Origin: Spartobacteria bacterium UBA695
GTDB lineage: Bacteria; Verrucomicrobiota; Verrucomicrobiia; Chthoniobacterales; Chthoniobacteraceae
DNA length: 64,000 bases
Assembly: GCA_002298145.1 (NCBI GenBank)
Contig: DBMP01000024.1
Coordinates: 1 to 64,000 of the forward strand
Direction: 5' to 3'
Shown here: positions 51,116 through 60,463 of the stretch, piece after piece
Layout: each line of letters opens with the position of its first letter
Position numbering within the stretch: position 1 is the stretch's first letter
Notes under the pieces: model-generated
Database searches by the model: none
Seen by the model: the letters and a program-made list of their open reading frames with translations, nothing else
What the model was told of the DNA's origin: nothing
Position numbers and translations under genes: made by a program

Positions 51116-51808
51116 TTACTCCTCCTTTGGCGCTTCGATCGGCAGCGTCAGCCGGGTCAGCAACTGCTCCCCGGAGGGCTCGATGTCGAGGCTGCCTCCC
51201 TGTTCGGCGACGATCTGCCGGGCCTGGTAAAGCTCCAGGCCGTAACCGCCGGGCCGCGTGGAGAGCAGCGGCTCGGTGCCCCATTGGGCGGGCGGGATCG
51301 GGTTTTCCACCCGCCGTTCGAGGATTTCGATGGCCGGTTTCCCGTTGAAAACGGTTCCCGTCACGGTGATGGGGCTCTCGTCGCGCCGGAATTGCAGGGC
51401 ATTGCGCAGCACGGAGAGCACGATGGTCAGGGTGAGCTGAAGATCGATCTCCACCGACTCGGTCTGGAAGCGGTTTTCGAAGCCGACTTCCTCGTCGGGA
51501 AACTCGATTTCCGCCGTTTTTTGAATTTCCTGCATCACCGTGGCCGCCGACCACTGGATGGGGTGGGCGGCGATCGGGTGAAAATACTGGGATACGCGGC
51601 GAAGCATTTTCGCCGTTTCCGCGATCATCTCGCGGAGCTTGTGCAGCTCCGCGAGGACTTCTTCATCGGCCGAAATTTCCGCAATGAAGGCGGTTTCCAG
51701 GTCGACGGCGCTCAGGCCGTTGCGAACGTCGTGCGTCAACTGCCGGACAAAGCGCGCAACCCGCTCCAGGGGGACTGTGATTTCGCCGGGCGGGTTGGGT
51801 GTGTTCAT
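51116..51808 (-). CDS. Small soluble histidine kinase-like protein
   Basis: 230 residues without membrane helix or sensor domain. A dimerisation helix carries the probable phospho-histidine (His26) in QLTHDVRNGLSAVDLE. The ATPase-like domain (about 90-225) has an N-box-like LSVLRNALQFR and a G2-like GGYGLELYQARQIVAEQGG, while the G1 motif (DxGxG) is not obvious. It may be a reduced kinase or a phosphotransfer protein such as NtrB without PAS. It lies 47 bases upstream of the NtrC-like gene in the same operon, so that regulator is the natural partner. A PII protein (GlnB) could supply the sensory input, but is not encoded here. Confidence 0.72.
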   Translation of the reverse strand: MNTPNPPGEITVPLERVARFVRQLTHDVRNGLSAVDLETAFIAEISADEEVLAELHKLREMIAETAKMLRRVSQYFHPIAAHPIQWSAATVMQEIQKTAEIEFPDEEVGFENRFQTESVEIDLQLTLTIVLSVLRNALQFRRDESPITVTGTVFNGKPAIEILERRVENPIPPAQWGTEPLLSTRPGGYGLELYQARQIVAEQGGSLDIEPSGEQLLTRLTLPIEAPKEE

Positions 51809-51819
51809 CGCAGTGGAAT

Positions 51820-53394
51820 TTAGGCCGCGGTGGAGAAACGGTCCTCGGCGGCGTTGGCCCCGGGGATGCGTTTGACGCCGCGGTCATTGGAGGAAAGGTG
51901 GGTGAGGACGTGGAACACCGCTTCCGGGTCGGCCTTGATGGCGCGGGCCAGCTCGGCGGCGCTCTGGGCCTCGGGCTTGAGGGCTTCGCGCACGGTCTGC
52001 TGGAGGGAGAGGACGGCGGTGGCCGCCTTTTTCCCCGCTTCCACACCCGGCTGATGGTAGGCGTTGATGTTCACGAGCGTTGCGTAGAACCCGACCGCGC
52101 GTTCAAAAAGCGCCACCAGGAGACCGACCTGGAATGCGTTGACTTGCGGAATCGAGATCGTGATGGAATCGCGCCCGCCCTCGTATAAGGCCGTGCGGGT
52201 TCCGCGCAGGAAGCCTTGGAGGTAATCCCCGCTGGTCACTCCGGGCTCGACTTGCACGGGCTGGCCGTGGCGGCCTTGGAGCACTTCGACGAAGGTGACA
52301 AAGAAGTTCGCCACGCCGTCGCGGAGCTGCTGGACGTAGGCGTGCTGGTCGGTGGAGCCTTTGTTGCCGTAGACGGTGAGGCCCTGGTTGACTTTGTTGC
52401 CATCGAGGTCCTCTTGTTTGCCGATGGACTCCATGATGAGCTGCTGGAGGTACTTGGAGAACAGGACGAGCCGGTCTTTGTAGGGGAGCAGCACCAGGTC
52501 TTTTTTGCCCTTGCCGTCGGTGGCGTAGTACCACATGAGGGCGAGCAGCATGGAGGCGTTGTTGGCGGTGGTCTTGGAGCGCGTTTTGGCGTCCATGGCG
52601 GCCGCGCCGGAGAGGAAGGCGTCGATGTCGAGCCCCTGGAGGGCCATGGGGAGCAGCCCTACGGCGCTCATGACGGACGTGCGCCCGCCGACCCAGTCCC
52701 ACATCGGGAAGCGCTTAAGCCAGCCGTTCTTTACGGCGACTTTATCGAGTTCGGAGCCTTCGCCGGTGATGGCGACGGCGTGTTTGGCGAAATCGAGCCC
52801 GCGTTCTTCGAAGGCGGCCTGGGTCTCGACCATGCCGTTGCGGGTTTCCTTGGTGCCGCCGCTCTTGGAGATGACGACGACGAGCGTGGTCGTGAGCCGG
52901 TCGCTCAGGAGGTCAAAGGCGCGGTCAAAGCCGTCCGGGTCGGTGTTGTCGAGGAAGTGGACGTCGATCGGATCGGAGCTGGAGCCGAGGGCGTCGGCGA
53001 CGAACTGCGGCCCGAGGGCCGAGCCGCCGATGCCGACGACGAGGACGTCGGTGAATTTTTTTCCGCCGGGCGCGGCGATGTTGCCGGAGTGGATGCCCGC
53101 GGCGAAGAGGCTGATGTCGGCCTTGGTTTCGAGGACTACCTTGCGCAGCTCGGGCGTGGGCGCGAGGGCGGGGGTGCGCAGCCAGTAGTGGCCGACCATG
53201 CGGTTTTCGTCCGGGTTGGCGATGGCGCCCGCCTCAAGCTGATCCATGGCGGCGAACGCGGCTTGGGCTTTGGGCTCCAAGGTGGAGAAAAAATCATCAG
53301 CGAAGCGCATGCGGCTGATGTCGAGAGAGAATCCGAGGTCTTCGTAGCGAAGCAAATGGGTGGTATAACGATCCCAGAGAGAATGTTCTTTCAT
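51820..53394 (-). CDS. pgi: Glucose-6-phosphate isomerase
   Basis: 524 residues. SIS-fold motifs are VVGIGGSALGPQFVADAL, VVISKSGGTKETRNGM (phosphate-binding Ser/Thr loop) and VGGRTSVMSAVGLLP. The active-site glutamate region is GKQEDLDGNKVNQGLTVYG, the catalytic His region GSTDQHAYVQQLRDG, and the C-terminal catalytic lysine would lie in INAYHQPGVEAGKKAA. It interconverts glucose-6-phosphate and fructose-6-phosphate in the cytosol. The protein resembles the Chlamydia/cyanobacteria-like group of Pgi rather than the E. coli one in its spacing. It is 11 bases upstream of the histidine-kinase-like gene, so may be in the same transcript. Confidence 0.93.
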   Translation of the reverse strand: MKEHSLWDRYTTHLLRYEDLGFSLDISRMRFADDFFSTLEPKAQAAFAAMDQLEAGAIANPDENRMVGHYWLRTPALAPTPELRKVVLETKADISLFAAGIHSGNIAAPGGKKFTDVLVVGIGGSALGPQFVADALGSSSDPIDVHFLDNTDPDGFDRAFDLLSDRLTTTLVVVISKSGGTKETRNGMVETQAAFEERGLDFAKHAVAITGEGSELDKVAVKNGWLKRFPMWDWVGGRTSVMSAVGLLPMALQGLDIDAFLSGAAAMDAKTRSKTTANNASMLLALMWYYATDGKGKKDLVLLPYKDRLVLFSKYLQQLIMESIGKQEDLDGNKVNQGLTVYGNKGSTDQHAYVQQLRDGVANFFVTFVEVLQGRHGQPVQVEPGVTSGDYLQGFLRGTRTALYEGGRDSITISIPQVNAFQVGLLVALFERAVGFYATLVNINAYHQPGVEAGKKAATAVLSLQQTVREALKPEAQSAAELARAIKADPEAVFHVLTHLSSNDRGVKRIPGANAAEDRFSTAA

Positions 53395-53495
53395 AGCGTA
53401 TGAGCCCCGGGAGAATCGGGTAAAAACAGGCGGATGAGAAGCCGAAATTTGGGGAATGGCTCTGCCCGCGCCCGGGGCGGCGGTTGCGGTCTGCT

Positions 53496-54878
53496 TTAGC
53501 GCGACTGCGGTTTGATCAAGTCAAAGAGCGATTTGACCCCGTTTTCGATCGAGCCCTTGACGCCTTCGATGAGTTCCTCCCCGGCGGCGGCGGTGAGCCG
53601 GGCCGTGAGGTCCTCGTTCATGTGGTTGACGGGGCCGCTGACTTTCAGGGAGGTCCAGGCGTAGCCGTCGTGCTCCTGGGTAAAGACGCGGTTGCGCGAG
53701 CCGGGGAGCCATTTCAGGCTCGACGGGGTGACGCCGATTTGGAAATCCCCCTGGGCGTGCCCGTTCTCGACGCTGAGCGTGCCGGAAATGCGGATGAGCC
53801 CTTCGGATTCGGCGTTGAGGTTGCTAAAGACCAGTTTCCCCGGGGTCCAGACATAGTCGGCCTCCGCTTTTTGGAGCGTGAATTGCCGGAACTGCCGGGT
53901 GCGGGTGAAGGCGGCGATTTTTTCCAGAACGGGGAGGGCTTCCAGCCGGGCTCCGGTGAGGGCGACGTTTCCGGCGGCTTGGAGGGTGCTTCCGTCGCCG
54001 GTGACGCGGGCTTCGCCGTTGGCCTTTCCGCTGACCCCGGCCCGCCAGTCTGCGGGCAGGTAGGGGGAGATGGTGACGCCGCTGTATTTTACGAGGAAAT
54101 CAAACGAGCGCGCGAGCCCGAGATCGGCCTGGCCGCTGACGTCGAGCGCCTCGCCCTCGCCGAGCTGGAGCAGGCTGTCGGTGACGTAAAGCTGCGGGTG
54201 ATGGTAGCGGATTTTAAAATGATCGACGTTGAGCGTGGGCAGGCCCGCCTGGGTGAGCGTGCCGCCGTAGCCCGTAGCGTTGAGCACGTGGCCGTTGGGC
54301 TCCAGGAGCAGGCGGGTGCGGTTGAGCGCCCCTTCGCGGCCCGGATGCGACCAGGTGAGGGTGGCTTCCTCGATCTTGGCCGCCTTGAGCTCGAAGCGGC
54401 TCGGAATCCAGGAGGGGATCTTGACGGGCGAGGGGGCGGCAGTGGGCGAGGGGCTAGGGGCTGTTGGGGCCGGTTCGGCGGCGGTAGCGGAGATGGGTTC
54501 CCGTAGGTCCACCTTCACGCGCTGAATTTGCACGCTGCCGATCTTCCATGCCCCTTCGAAAAGCGCCGCCGGTTCGAATTCCGCGCGAATCTGGTCGGCT
54601 TTAATCGCCTGGATCGGGCTGCCGGAGAGGCCCCGGGCCGTGTAGCCGTCGGAGTAGAAGGAGAAGCCGCTGATCTGGATCGGCTCGTAATGGCCGTCGG
54701 CGGCGAGAGAGGCCGAGGTCTTCTCGCCAAGCAGCGCGCGGAAGGCTTCGCCGTGGAGGTAACGGTTCAGCGCGTAGGAGGCCGCGAGGTAGGCGGCGAC
54801 GCCCAGGATGACCAGGCCGATGCCGAAGCGCAGCACGAGGGTCCCCCATCTTGGGGCCGTTTTTCGAATGGGAGGCAT
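53496..54878 (-). CDS. Inner-membrane-anchored AsmA-like protein
   Basis: About 460 residues from the ATG at 54878 (MPPIRKTAPRW); ATG at 54905 adds nine residues. Reading further upstream runs antisense into the ABC transporter gene and is not real. One N-terminal membrane helix (about 13-35) is followed by a periplasmic beta-rich region and a Pro/Ala/Thr-rich linker (about 130-155). The C-terminal region has AsmA-like repeated strands, for example LDVSGQADLGLARSFDFLVK and DWRAGVSGKANGEARVTGDG. AsmA-like proteins form bridges for lipid transport to the outer membrane; this short one may instead aid outer-membrane protein assembly. It is convergent with nothing and faces the divergent ABC gene. 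The 101-base gap to pgi holds no clear signal. Confidence 0.68.
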   Translation of the reverse strand: MPPIRKTAPRWGTLVLRFGIGLVILGVAAYLAASYALNRYLHGEAFRALLGEKTSASLAADGHYEPIQISGFSFYSDGYTARGLSGSPIQAIKADQIRAEFEPAALFEGAWKIGSVQIQRVKVDLREPISATAAEPAPTAPSPSPTAAPSPVKIPSWIPSRFELKAAKIEEATLTWSHPGREGALNRTRLLLEPNGHVLNATGYGGTLTQAGLPTLNVDHFKIRYHHPQLYVTDSLLQLGEGEALDVSGQADLGLARSFDFLVKYSGVTISPYLPADWRAGVSGKANGEARVTGDGSTLQAAGNVALTGARLEALPVLEKIAAFTRTRQFRQFTLQKAEADYVWTPGKLVFSNLNAESEGLIRISGTLSVENGHAQGDFQIGVTPSSLKWLPGSRNRVFTQEHDGYAWTSLKVSGPVNHMNEDLTARLTAAAGEELIEGVKGSIENGVKSLFDLIKPQSR

Positions 54879-54962
54879 GGCAACTAGATACGCATGGCCC
54901 CGCATTCTCGCAATCATTGAAATTGTCAAACAGGGGCGATATCTCGTAAAAACAACAGCGAA

Positions 54963-56717
54963 GTGCTTTCCCTCCACGATATCACGCTCGAAGTCGCCTC
55001 CGCTCCCGCTCCGCTTCTCAACCGCGTTTCTCTCCAAATTTCCGCGGGTCGCCTGGTCGGCATCGTCGGCCCGGCTGGCAGCGGCAAGAGCACGCTCATC
55101 AAGGTCATCGCAGGGCTTCACGAGCCGACGGAGGGGAGCGTCCACTGGTGCGGGCGCGACCTCGACGAAGAGGACCTCGCCCCCTACGACATCGGCTACG
55201 TGCCCCAGTTCAGCATCGCCTTTGATCACCTGACGGTCTGGGAAAGCCTCATTGACGCCCTGCGCCTGCGGGTCAAGGGGCTCGGCGAAGAGGCGCGCTA
55301 CTTCCGGGCCAAGTCGATCCTCAACCAGGTCGGCATCCTCGGCATCTCGGGGCGCAAGGTGCGGTTCCTTTCCGGCGGCGAAAAGCGGCGGCTTGGGCTG
55401 GCCCTGGAGTTGGCCACCTTCCCCTCGCTGCTCATCGCCGACGAGGTTACGAGCGGGCTCGATCCGAAGTCCGAGGAGGAGATCATGCGCCTCATGTACG
55501 ACCTCACGCGTGGCAGCCAGCGCATCGTCCTGGCGGTGACGCACAACCTGCGCCACCTTTCGCTGTGCGACTCCGTGGTCGTTATGTTCCACGGTGTGAT
55601 GGCTTTTCACGGTTCGCTACCGGATATGCTGGAGTATTTTCGCGCCGAAACGCCCGAGGACGTTTTTCTCCGGCTCGCCAAGCGCACCCCGCAGGAGTGG
55701 GAGACTCAGTGGACGACGAAACGCGCTGAGATCGAGCCAAAGGAGGCCCCTCAGGACGCCGCGCAACCCGTCGCGAGCCAGGCGCCCGTGTTGGCGCTCG
55801 AAGGTGAGGTGATGGACGAGGAAACCGTGCAAAGTTGGCAGGGGACCCGCAAGGAAACGGCCCTCCCCGGGGCGTTCGCGCAATTCGCCGTGCTGCTCGC
55901 CCGCCGCTGGAGGATTTTTTTCCGCGACCGCAGCCAGGTCTGGCTGCACCTGGCCCTCCTGCTTGGCTTCCCGTGCCTGGTGGCCATCTTCGCTCTTGGC
56001 GGGATGCCGCAGATCCAGAACCCCGGCATGACGGCCGACATCAACGTCGTTGAGCAGCTCCGGCAGGCCATTGCGTTTACGATCCAGTCGGCCAAGGTGG
56101 GGCAGCTCGTTTCCGGGTTGGTGATCATGCAAGTGGTGCTCTTAACCTTGATGGGCTCCAACAACTCCGCGCGCGAGATCGCCGCCGAGAGGCTTATTTT
56201 CGAGAAAGAAAAGCTGGGGGGCTTGCGGCCGCTGAGCTACCTCGCCAGCAAGGCTGCGTTCCTCTTCGTACTGGTGGCGCTGCAATCGTGCTGGATGGCC
56301 ATCTTCGTCAACCACATCTGCCACCTCCCCGGCGAGCTTGGCGGGCAGATCACGCTGCTGCTTTTGGCCAATGCCGCCATGACGTCGGTTTGCCTGGCCA
56401 TTTCGAGCCTCATGAAATCGCCCGAGCAGGCGTCGCTGGTTTCCATTTACCTCGTCGGCTTCCAGCTCCCGCTCTCTGGGGCGGTGCTAGGGCTGCCGGA
56501 CTTTTTTGGCTGGATCACGCGCCCCTTCATCGCGGCCTACTGGAGCTGGTCGGGAATCTTGCAGACCATGCGTGACACGCGCTACTACGACATCGTTGCC
56601 TCCGTTTCGCCCACCGACCTGCTGCCCGCCGAGATCTGCGTCTGGACGCTCGCCTGCCATGTCATCATCGGCCTCATTGTTTCCTATCTCGGTTGCATTC
56701 GAAGCCGGTGGGAATAG
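54963..56717 (+). CDS. ABCG-like half transporter (ATPase plus ABC-2 membrane domain)
   Basis: 584 residues from a GTG at 54963 (no strong SD). The ATPase half (1-230) has Walker A GPAGSGKST, Q-loop YVPQFSIAF, signature FLSGGEKRRLGLALELA, Walker B LLIADEVTSGLD and H-loop VTHNL. A charged linker (about 240-300) leads to an ABC-2 type membrane domain (about 305-580) with six predicted helices and the loop GSNNSAREIAAERLIFEKEK. This NBD-TMD order is that of ABCG/White transporters, uncommon in bacteria but present in several phyla. It likely exports a lipid or hydrophobic compound as a homodimer. Two envelope-protein genes follow within 90 bases. Confidence 0.9.
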   Translation: MLSLHDITLEVASAPAPLLNRVSLQISAGRLVGIVGPAGSGKSTLIKVIAGLHEPTEGSVHWCGRDLDEEDLAPYDIGYVPQFSIAFDHLTVWESLIDALRLRVKGLGEEARYFRAKSILNQVGILGISGRKVRFLSGGEKRRLGLALELATFPSLLIADEVTSGLDPKSEEEIMRLMYDLTRGSQRIVLAVTHNLRHLSLCDSVVVMFHGVMAFHGSLPDMLEYFRAETPEDVFLRLAKRTPQEWETQWTTKRAEIEPKEAPQDAAQPVASQAPVLALEGEVMDEETVQSWQGTRKETALPGAFAQFAVLLARRWRIFFRDRSQVWLHLALLLGFPCLVAIFALGGMPQIQNPGMTADINVVEQLRQAIAFTIQSAKVGQLVSGLVIMQVVLLTLMGSNNSAREIAAERLIFEKEKLGGLRPLSYLASKAAFLFVLVALQSCWMAIFVNHICHLPGELGGQITLLLLANAAMTSVCLAISSLMKSPEQASLVSIYLVGFQLPLSGAVLGLPDFFGWITRPFIAAYWSWSGILQTMRDTRYYDIVASVSPTDLLPAEICVWTLACHVIIGLIVSYLGCIRSRWE

Positions 56718-56804
56718 AATTTCACCCCAAACCGGCGCCAAAAGCTTTATCTATAACGACAACTGCGGATTGCATTCCCGCCCCGCCCCTCCTACAAAAT
56801 CACC

Positions 56805-57224
56805 ATGGCTCGTCGCGCAAGTTTCTCCATTCACCCCCTTTGGATCGTCGCGGTTCTCGTTCTAGTCGTCGCGGCGATTTCCGCGGGGCGTTTCCTGGTC
56901 GGCCGTGTCAACGACCCGTACCGGACGCTCGCCCCGCTGGACGTCCCCGCCTACCTTGAAAACGCCAACAGCCTGCGGGGCAACAGCTACAAAATCAGCG
57001 CCTCCATCTGGAACTACCTCGCCAGCGATACCGCCACGGGGCGGCTCTTTTCGGTGGAGACCGGCGGTAGCGGCAGCGGCAATGGCGGCCCGGCGGAAAT
57101 CCTGCCCCTCTTCATCCCGGCCGAGTTCAACGGCGTCAACATCCAGAAAGGCCAGCACTTTAACTTCTCCGTCGAGGTCAATGAAAAGGGAATCCTGACC
57201 GTGAAAAGCCTCACCAAAGCATGA
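56805..57224 (+). CDS. Single-pass membrane protein of unknown function
   Basis: 139 residues: a short basic N-terminus, one membrane helix (about 12-32, WIVAVLVLVVAAISAGRFLV), then about 100 periplasmic residues. The middle is a small beta-rich domain (NSYKISASIWNYLASDTATG, then ILPLFIPAEF) resembling an OB-like barrel in strand pattern, with a Gly/Ser loop. I do not recognise it as a named family. It starts 87 bases after the ABC transporter and its stop overlaps the next start by four bases (ATGA), so the two are translationally coupled. Confidence 0.75.
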   Translation: MARRASFSIHPLWIVAVLVLVVAAISAGRFLVGRVNDPYRTLAPLDVPAYLENANSLRGNSYKISASIWNYLASDTATGRLFSVETGGSGSGNGGPAEILPLFIPAEFNGVNIQKGQHFNFSVEVNEKGILTVKSLTKA

Positions 57225-59131
57225 AACGCCTCCTCTGCACTCTCCTCTGCGCGGCCACCGTCGCCCCCGTTTTAGCTCAGGTTCCCGACGCTCCCGTGCT
57301 TCCCGGAGCGGCTGCCCCGGCCCAGCCCGCGCCGTCGGCCCCCGGCGTCACCTCGTTCCTCCCCGGCCCGGCCAGCACGCCCAAGCCGGACGGCTCCTTT
57401 CTGGGGAAAGACCTCCCGATGCTCAACCCGGGGAACGAAATCCTCTCCTGGGATGGCAAAAACTGGAACATCAACAACCAGCGCCTCTTCCTCTCCCGGT
57501 TCGAAAAATACCTCAACGCGCCCGAGGAAACCGACGAGATCAACACGAAATACCAGACGCTTTTACGGACCATTCTGACCCGTCTGGCTCCCGAGAACGA
57601 CAGCCGCACCGCCACGCTTGACGCCTGGCGGCTGCTGCCCCAGGCCTCCAACTACACCGTCGATGCCCACCTCAGCGACGCGCTCGCCGACGCCGTTTAC
57701 AGCGCGTGGCTCGCGATGCGCGCCCAGGACCGCCTGTTCGCCGCCAACCAGGAACTGGAGAACCAGCGCAAACAGTTTGAATGGGCCGCGCAGCACTCTG
57801 GGGATTCGGTTGTCTTCCATTCCTCGACCAAATCGAAATCGGACAAAGCCGAGAAGGAAAAGGATAAGGCAGACCAAGCGCTTGCCCCCTATGTCCAGCG
57901 GCTGGCCGAGGTGAATGCCCGCCTGCTGGCCAATACGACGAAGCGGGAGATTTCCGCCATACAGGCCAAGATCGAGTTCCAGTCGCTCATCATGCAGTTC
58001 TTCCTCCAGCGCCGCTTCCAGCATGTGCTGATCGCCACGCGCTTTTATCGCCACCTCTTCAATGACGGCGAATCGACCATGGGCAAGACGACCCAGGACG
58101 GGAAGGGAACCCAAAAGAACAGCGACAAGGACAAGGGAATGCCCGAGCTTTACATGAAAGAGACCGGCATGCCGCTGACCGTCGGCGTGGTCGATTCCAT
58201 GGCCAACGAAGCCATACGCGACGTCCGCGAGGGCGTGGACGCCTACCAGTTCCTGCTTTCCAAAGGGGAACTCGAAAGCGCCACCAAGCGCCTTGGCGAA
58301 TCCTTCCTCGTGGGCGAATACCTGCCGGAAATCCGCACGCTGCCGCGCGACCAAAAACGCCAGGCCCTTGAGTTCACCCAGAAGGGCAACCGGCTCATCT
58401 CCGCGATTGGGGTGAGGGATTATACCCAGGCCGAGCAGTTGGTGGCCGACCTCGAGAAAATGGCGCATGACTTTGATTCATCTCAACCGAACGCGGCCAT
58501 CAAGACCGCCAAGACCGTCAGCGCCATGCACCTGGCCAAAGCCAAGAACGCGGCGGTAAGCGGGGACCGGACCACGCTGGAAAATGAACTGCGCGCGGCG
58601 ACCGAGACTTGGCCCAGCAACCCCGCCCTGTCGGAGGTTTCCGGCATGATCTTCTCCCACGCCGATGTGCAACAAAAAGCCATCGCCGACCTGGAGCAGC
58701 TCTTGGCGCAGCGGAACTACCGCCAGATTTTTGACGACAAGATGCGTTTCATCGCCGCCGTCGCGCTCTACCCGGACCGCCAGGAGCAGCTTAAAAAGGT
58801 GATCGAGAGCATGACGCAGATCGAGACCGCCATTGGCCGCAGCACCGAGCTGGCCAAGATGGGCAACCCCGCCGGAGCCTGGGAAGGCCTGGAGCGAGCC
58901 TACGCGCAGTTCCCCGATGACACGAAACTAAACCAACTCCGCGCCAACTACACCAGCGAGGCAGCCGACTTCGTCCGGTGCATCCGCACGGCCCAGCAGC
59001 TGGAGGCCAAGGGGCAGACCGGCTCGAGCCTCGCCTGGTATCTGAAGGCGCAGAAGCAATATCCGCCCAGCGACTACGCCTCGGATGGCGTGCGGCGGCT
59101 TGTTAAAAAGATCCTGCCGCAGGCGCAGTAA
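57221..59131 (+). CDS. Secreted alpha-helical protein of unknown function
   Basis: 636 residues. A signal peptide (1-19, ending APVLAQ) is followed by a Pro/Ala/Ser-rich segment (20-60). A long, mostly helical body shows TPR-like helical pairing in places, for example NPALSEVSGMIFSHADVQQK and TELAKMGNPAGAWEGLERAY. Lys/Asp/Ser-rich inserts (about 205-225 and 288-310) break the helices. No enzymatic motif is visible. It is coupled to the membrane protein upstream and is probably part of one three-gene envelope unit with the ABC transporter. A periplasmic scaffold is the simplest reading. Confidence 0.78.
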   Translation: MKRLLCTLLCAATVAPVLAQVPDAPVLPGAAAPAQPAPSAPGVTSFLPGPASTPKPDGSFLGKDLPMLNPGNEILSWDGKNWNINNQRLFLSRFEKYLNAPEETDEINTKYQTLLRTILTRLAPENDSRTATLDAWRLLPQASNYTVDAHLSDALADAVYSAWLAMRAQDRLFAANQELENQRKQFEWAAQHSGDSVVFHSSTKSKSDKAEKEKDKADQALAPYVQRLAEVNARLLANTTKREISAIQAKIEFQSLIMQFFLQRRFQHVLIATRFYRHLFNDGESTMGKTTQDGKGTQKNSDKDKGMPELYMKETGMPLTVGVVDSMANEAIRDVREGVDAYQFLLSKGELESATKRLGESFLVGEYLPEIRTLPRDQKRQALEFTQKGNRLISAIGVRDYTQAEQLVADLEKMAHDFDSSQPNAAIKTAKTVSAMHLAKAKNAAVSGDRTTLENELRAATETWPSNPALSEVSGMIFSHADVQQKAIADLEQLLAQRNYRQIFDDKMRFIAAVALYPDRQEQLKKVIESMTQIETAIGRSTELAKMGNPAGAWEGLERAYAQFPDDTKLNQLRANYTSEAADFVRCIRTAQQLEAKGQTGSSLAWYLKAQKQYPPSDYASDGVRRLVKKILPQAQ

Positions 59132-59204
59132 GCAAAGCGCCCGCTGGGGTGGGGCGGAAGCCGCTTCATTGGCGGCGAGCGCGGCGAGAGAGAATGGGGC
59201 GCGC

Positions 59205-60345
59205 TTAATCCAGGTCGTCGCCCGCTCCCTTTTTGGCCACGAGCCCGCGCAGTTTGCCGTGGATGAACGGGTCGAGCCCGCCGTCCATGACGCCTTGCAC
59301 ATTGCTCGTTTCCACGCCGGTCCGGTGGTCCTTGACCATCTGGTAGGGCTGGAAAACGTAGGAGCGGATCTGGTTGCCCCAGGCGATGTCCCCTTTTTCG
59401 CCGTATTGGCGCTCGATCTCGGCTTTCTTTTTGTCTTCCTCGATCTGGTAGAGCCGGGCTTTGAGCATTTTGATGGCCAGCTCGCGGTTGCGCCCCTGGC
59501 TGCGCTCGGCCTGGCAGGCGACGATGATGCCGGTCGGTTTGTGCGTGAGGCGCACGGCGGTGGAGACTTTGTTGACGTTCTGCCCGCCCTTGCCGCCGGA
59601 ACGGTAGGTGTCCATTTCCAAATCCGCCGGGTTGACCTCGATGGGCACCGAGTCGGGGATTTCCGGCGTGGCGTCCACGCTGGCAAAGGTGGTGTGGCGG
59701 CGCTTGTTGGCGTCGAAGGGGGAGATGCGCACGAGGCGGTGGACGCCGCGCTCGGTTTGCAGGTAGCCGTAGGCGTATTCGCCCGTGATTTGCAGCGTGG
59801 CCGACTTGATGCCGACCTCTTCCCCCTCCTGGATGTCGATCGTCTCGGCCTTGAAGCCATGGCGTTCGCACCAGCGCTGGTACATGCGCAGCAGCATGTC
59901 GGCCCAGTCGCACGATTCCGTGCCGCCCGCTCCGGAGTGGATAACCAGGAAGCAGTTGGCGCGATCCTGCGGGCCATTCAAGTAGCTTTTCAGCTCGAAG
60001 TCTTCGAGTTTTTCCAAGAGCGCGTTGTATTCGCCCTCCACCTCGGCGGTGGCCTGGACCTGCGCGGCGTGGTCGGTTTCCTCCAGGGCGAGCTGCCGGA
60101 GCACCTCGAGGTCTTCGATGCCCGAGTCGAGCGCCCGGAGCGGCTCGATCTTGTTCTTAAGCGAGGAGACTTCCTCTACGACGGCTTGCGATTTTTCGCG
60201 GCTTTCCCAGAAATCCGGCGCGGTCATGCGCGCTTCCAACTCGGCAAGCCGGGCTTGCAGTTTGGCTAAGTCAAAGATACCTCCGCATCTCGTCCACGCG
60301 GGACTTCAATGCAGAGGTGTTCAGAAGCTGGAGGTCAATGGCCAT
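59205..60345 (-). CDS. prfB: Peptide chain release factor 2, made by programmed +1 frameshift
   Basis: The true start is the ATG at 60345. The first 24 codons end ...RRYL at an in-frame TGA (60271-60273), and translation must shift +1 there to continue as DLAKLQARLAELEARM into the main frame ending at 59205, giving 379 residues (E. coli RF2 has 365). The SPF stop-codon-reading motif (RISPFDANKRR) and the peptidyl-hydrolase GGQ motif (SGGKGGQNVNKVSTAVR) are present. RF2 reads UGA and UAA, so the TGA in its own gene forms the classic autoregulatory loop: low RF2 favours frameshifting. It is convergent with the helical protein gene and divergent from the ketopantoate reductase gene. Confidence 0.95.
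60270..60285 (-). promoter_or_regulatory. prfB programmed frameshift site
   Basis: Read on the minus strand, CGGAGG, TAT, CTT, TGA, C. The internal SD-like CGGAGG sits three bases before the slippery CTT, and TGA followed by C is the poor stop context, matching the E. coli recoding site. Confidence 0.93.
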
Positions 60346-60463
60346 AGGAAAAGGGTGTCTAAAATGAAGCTCCGGGGAGGGGAAGTCAATGGGGGAAGGG
60401 GCTTGCGGCAGATTTTGCAGATTTTCGCAGATTTCCGGCCGAAAACCTCTTTTAATTCCCCAT

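Noticed and set aside
54879..55610. N-terminal extension of the AsmA-like protein
   Set aside because: It is antisense to the ATPase domain of the ABC transporter; the membrane helix begins right after the ATG at 54878.
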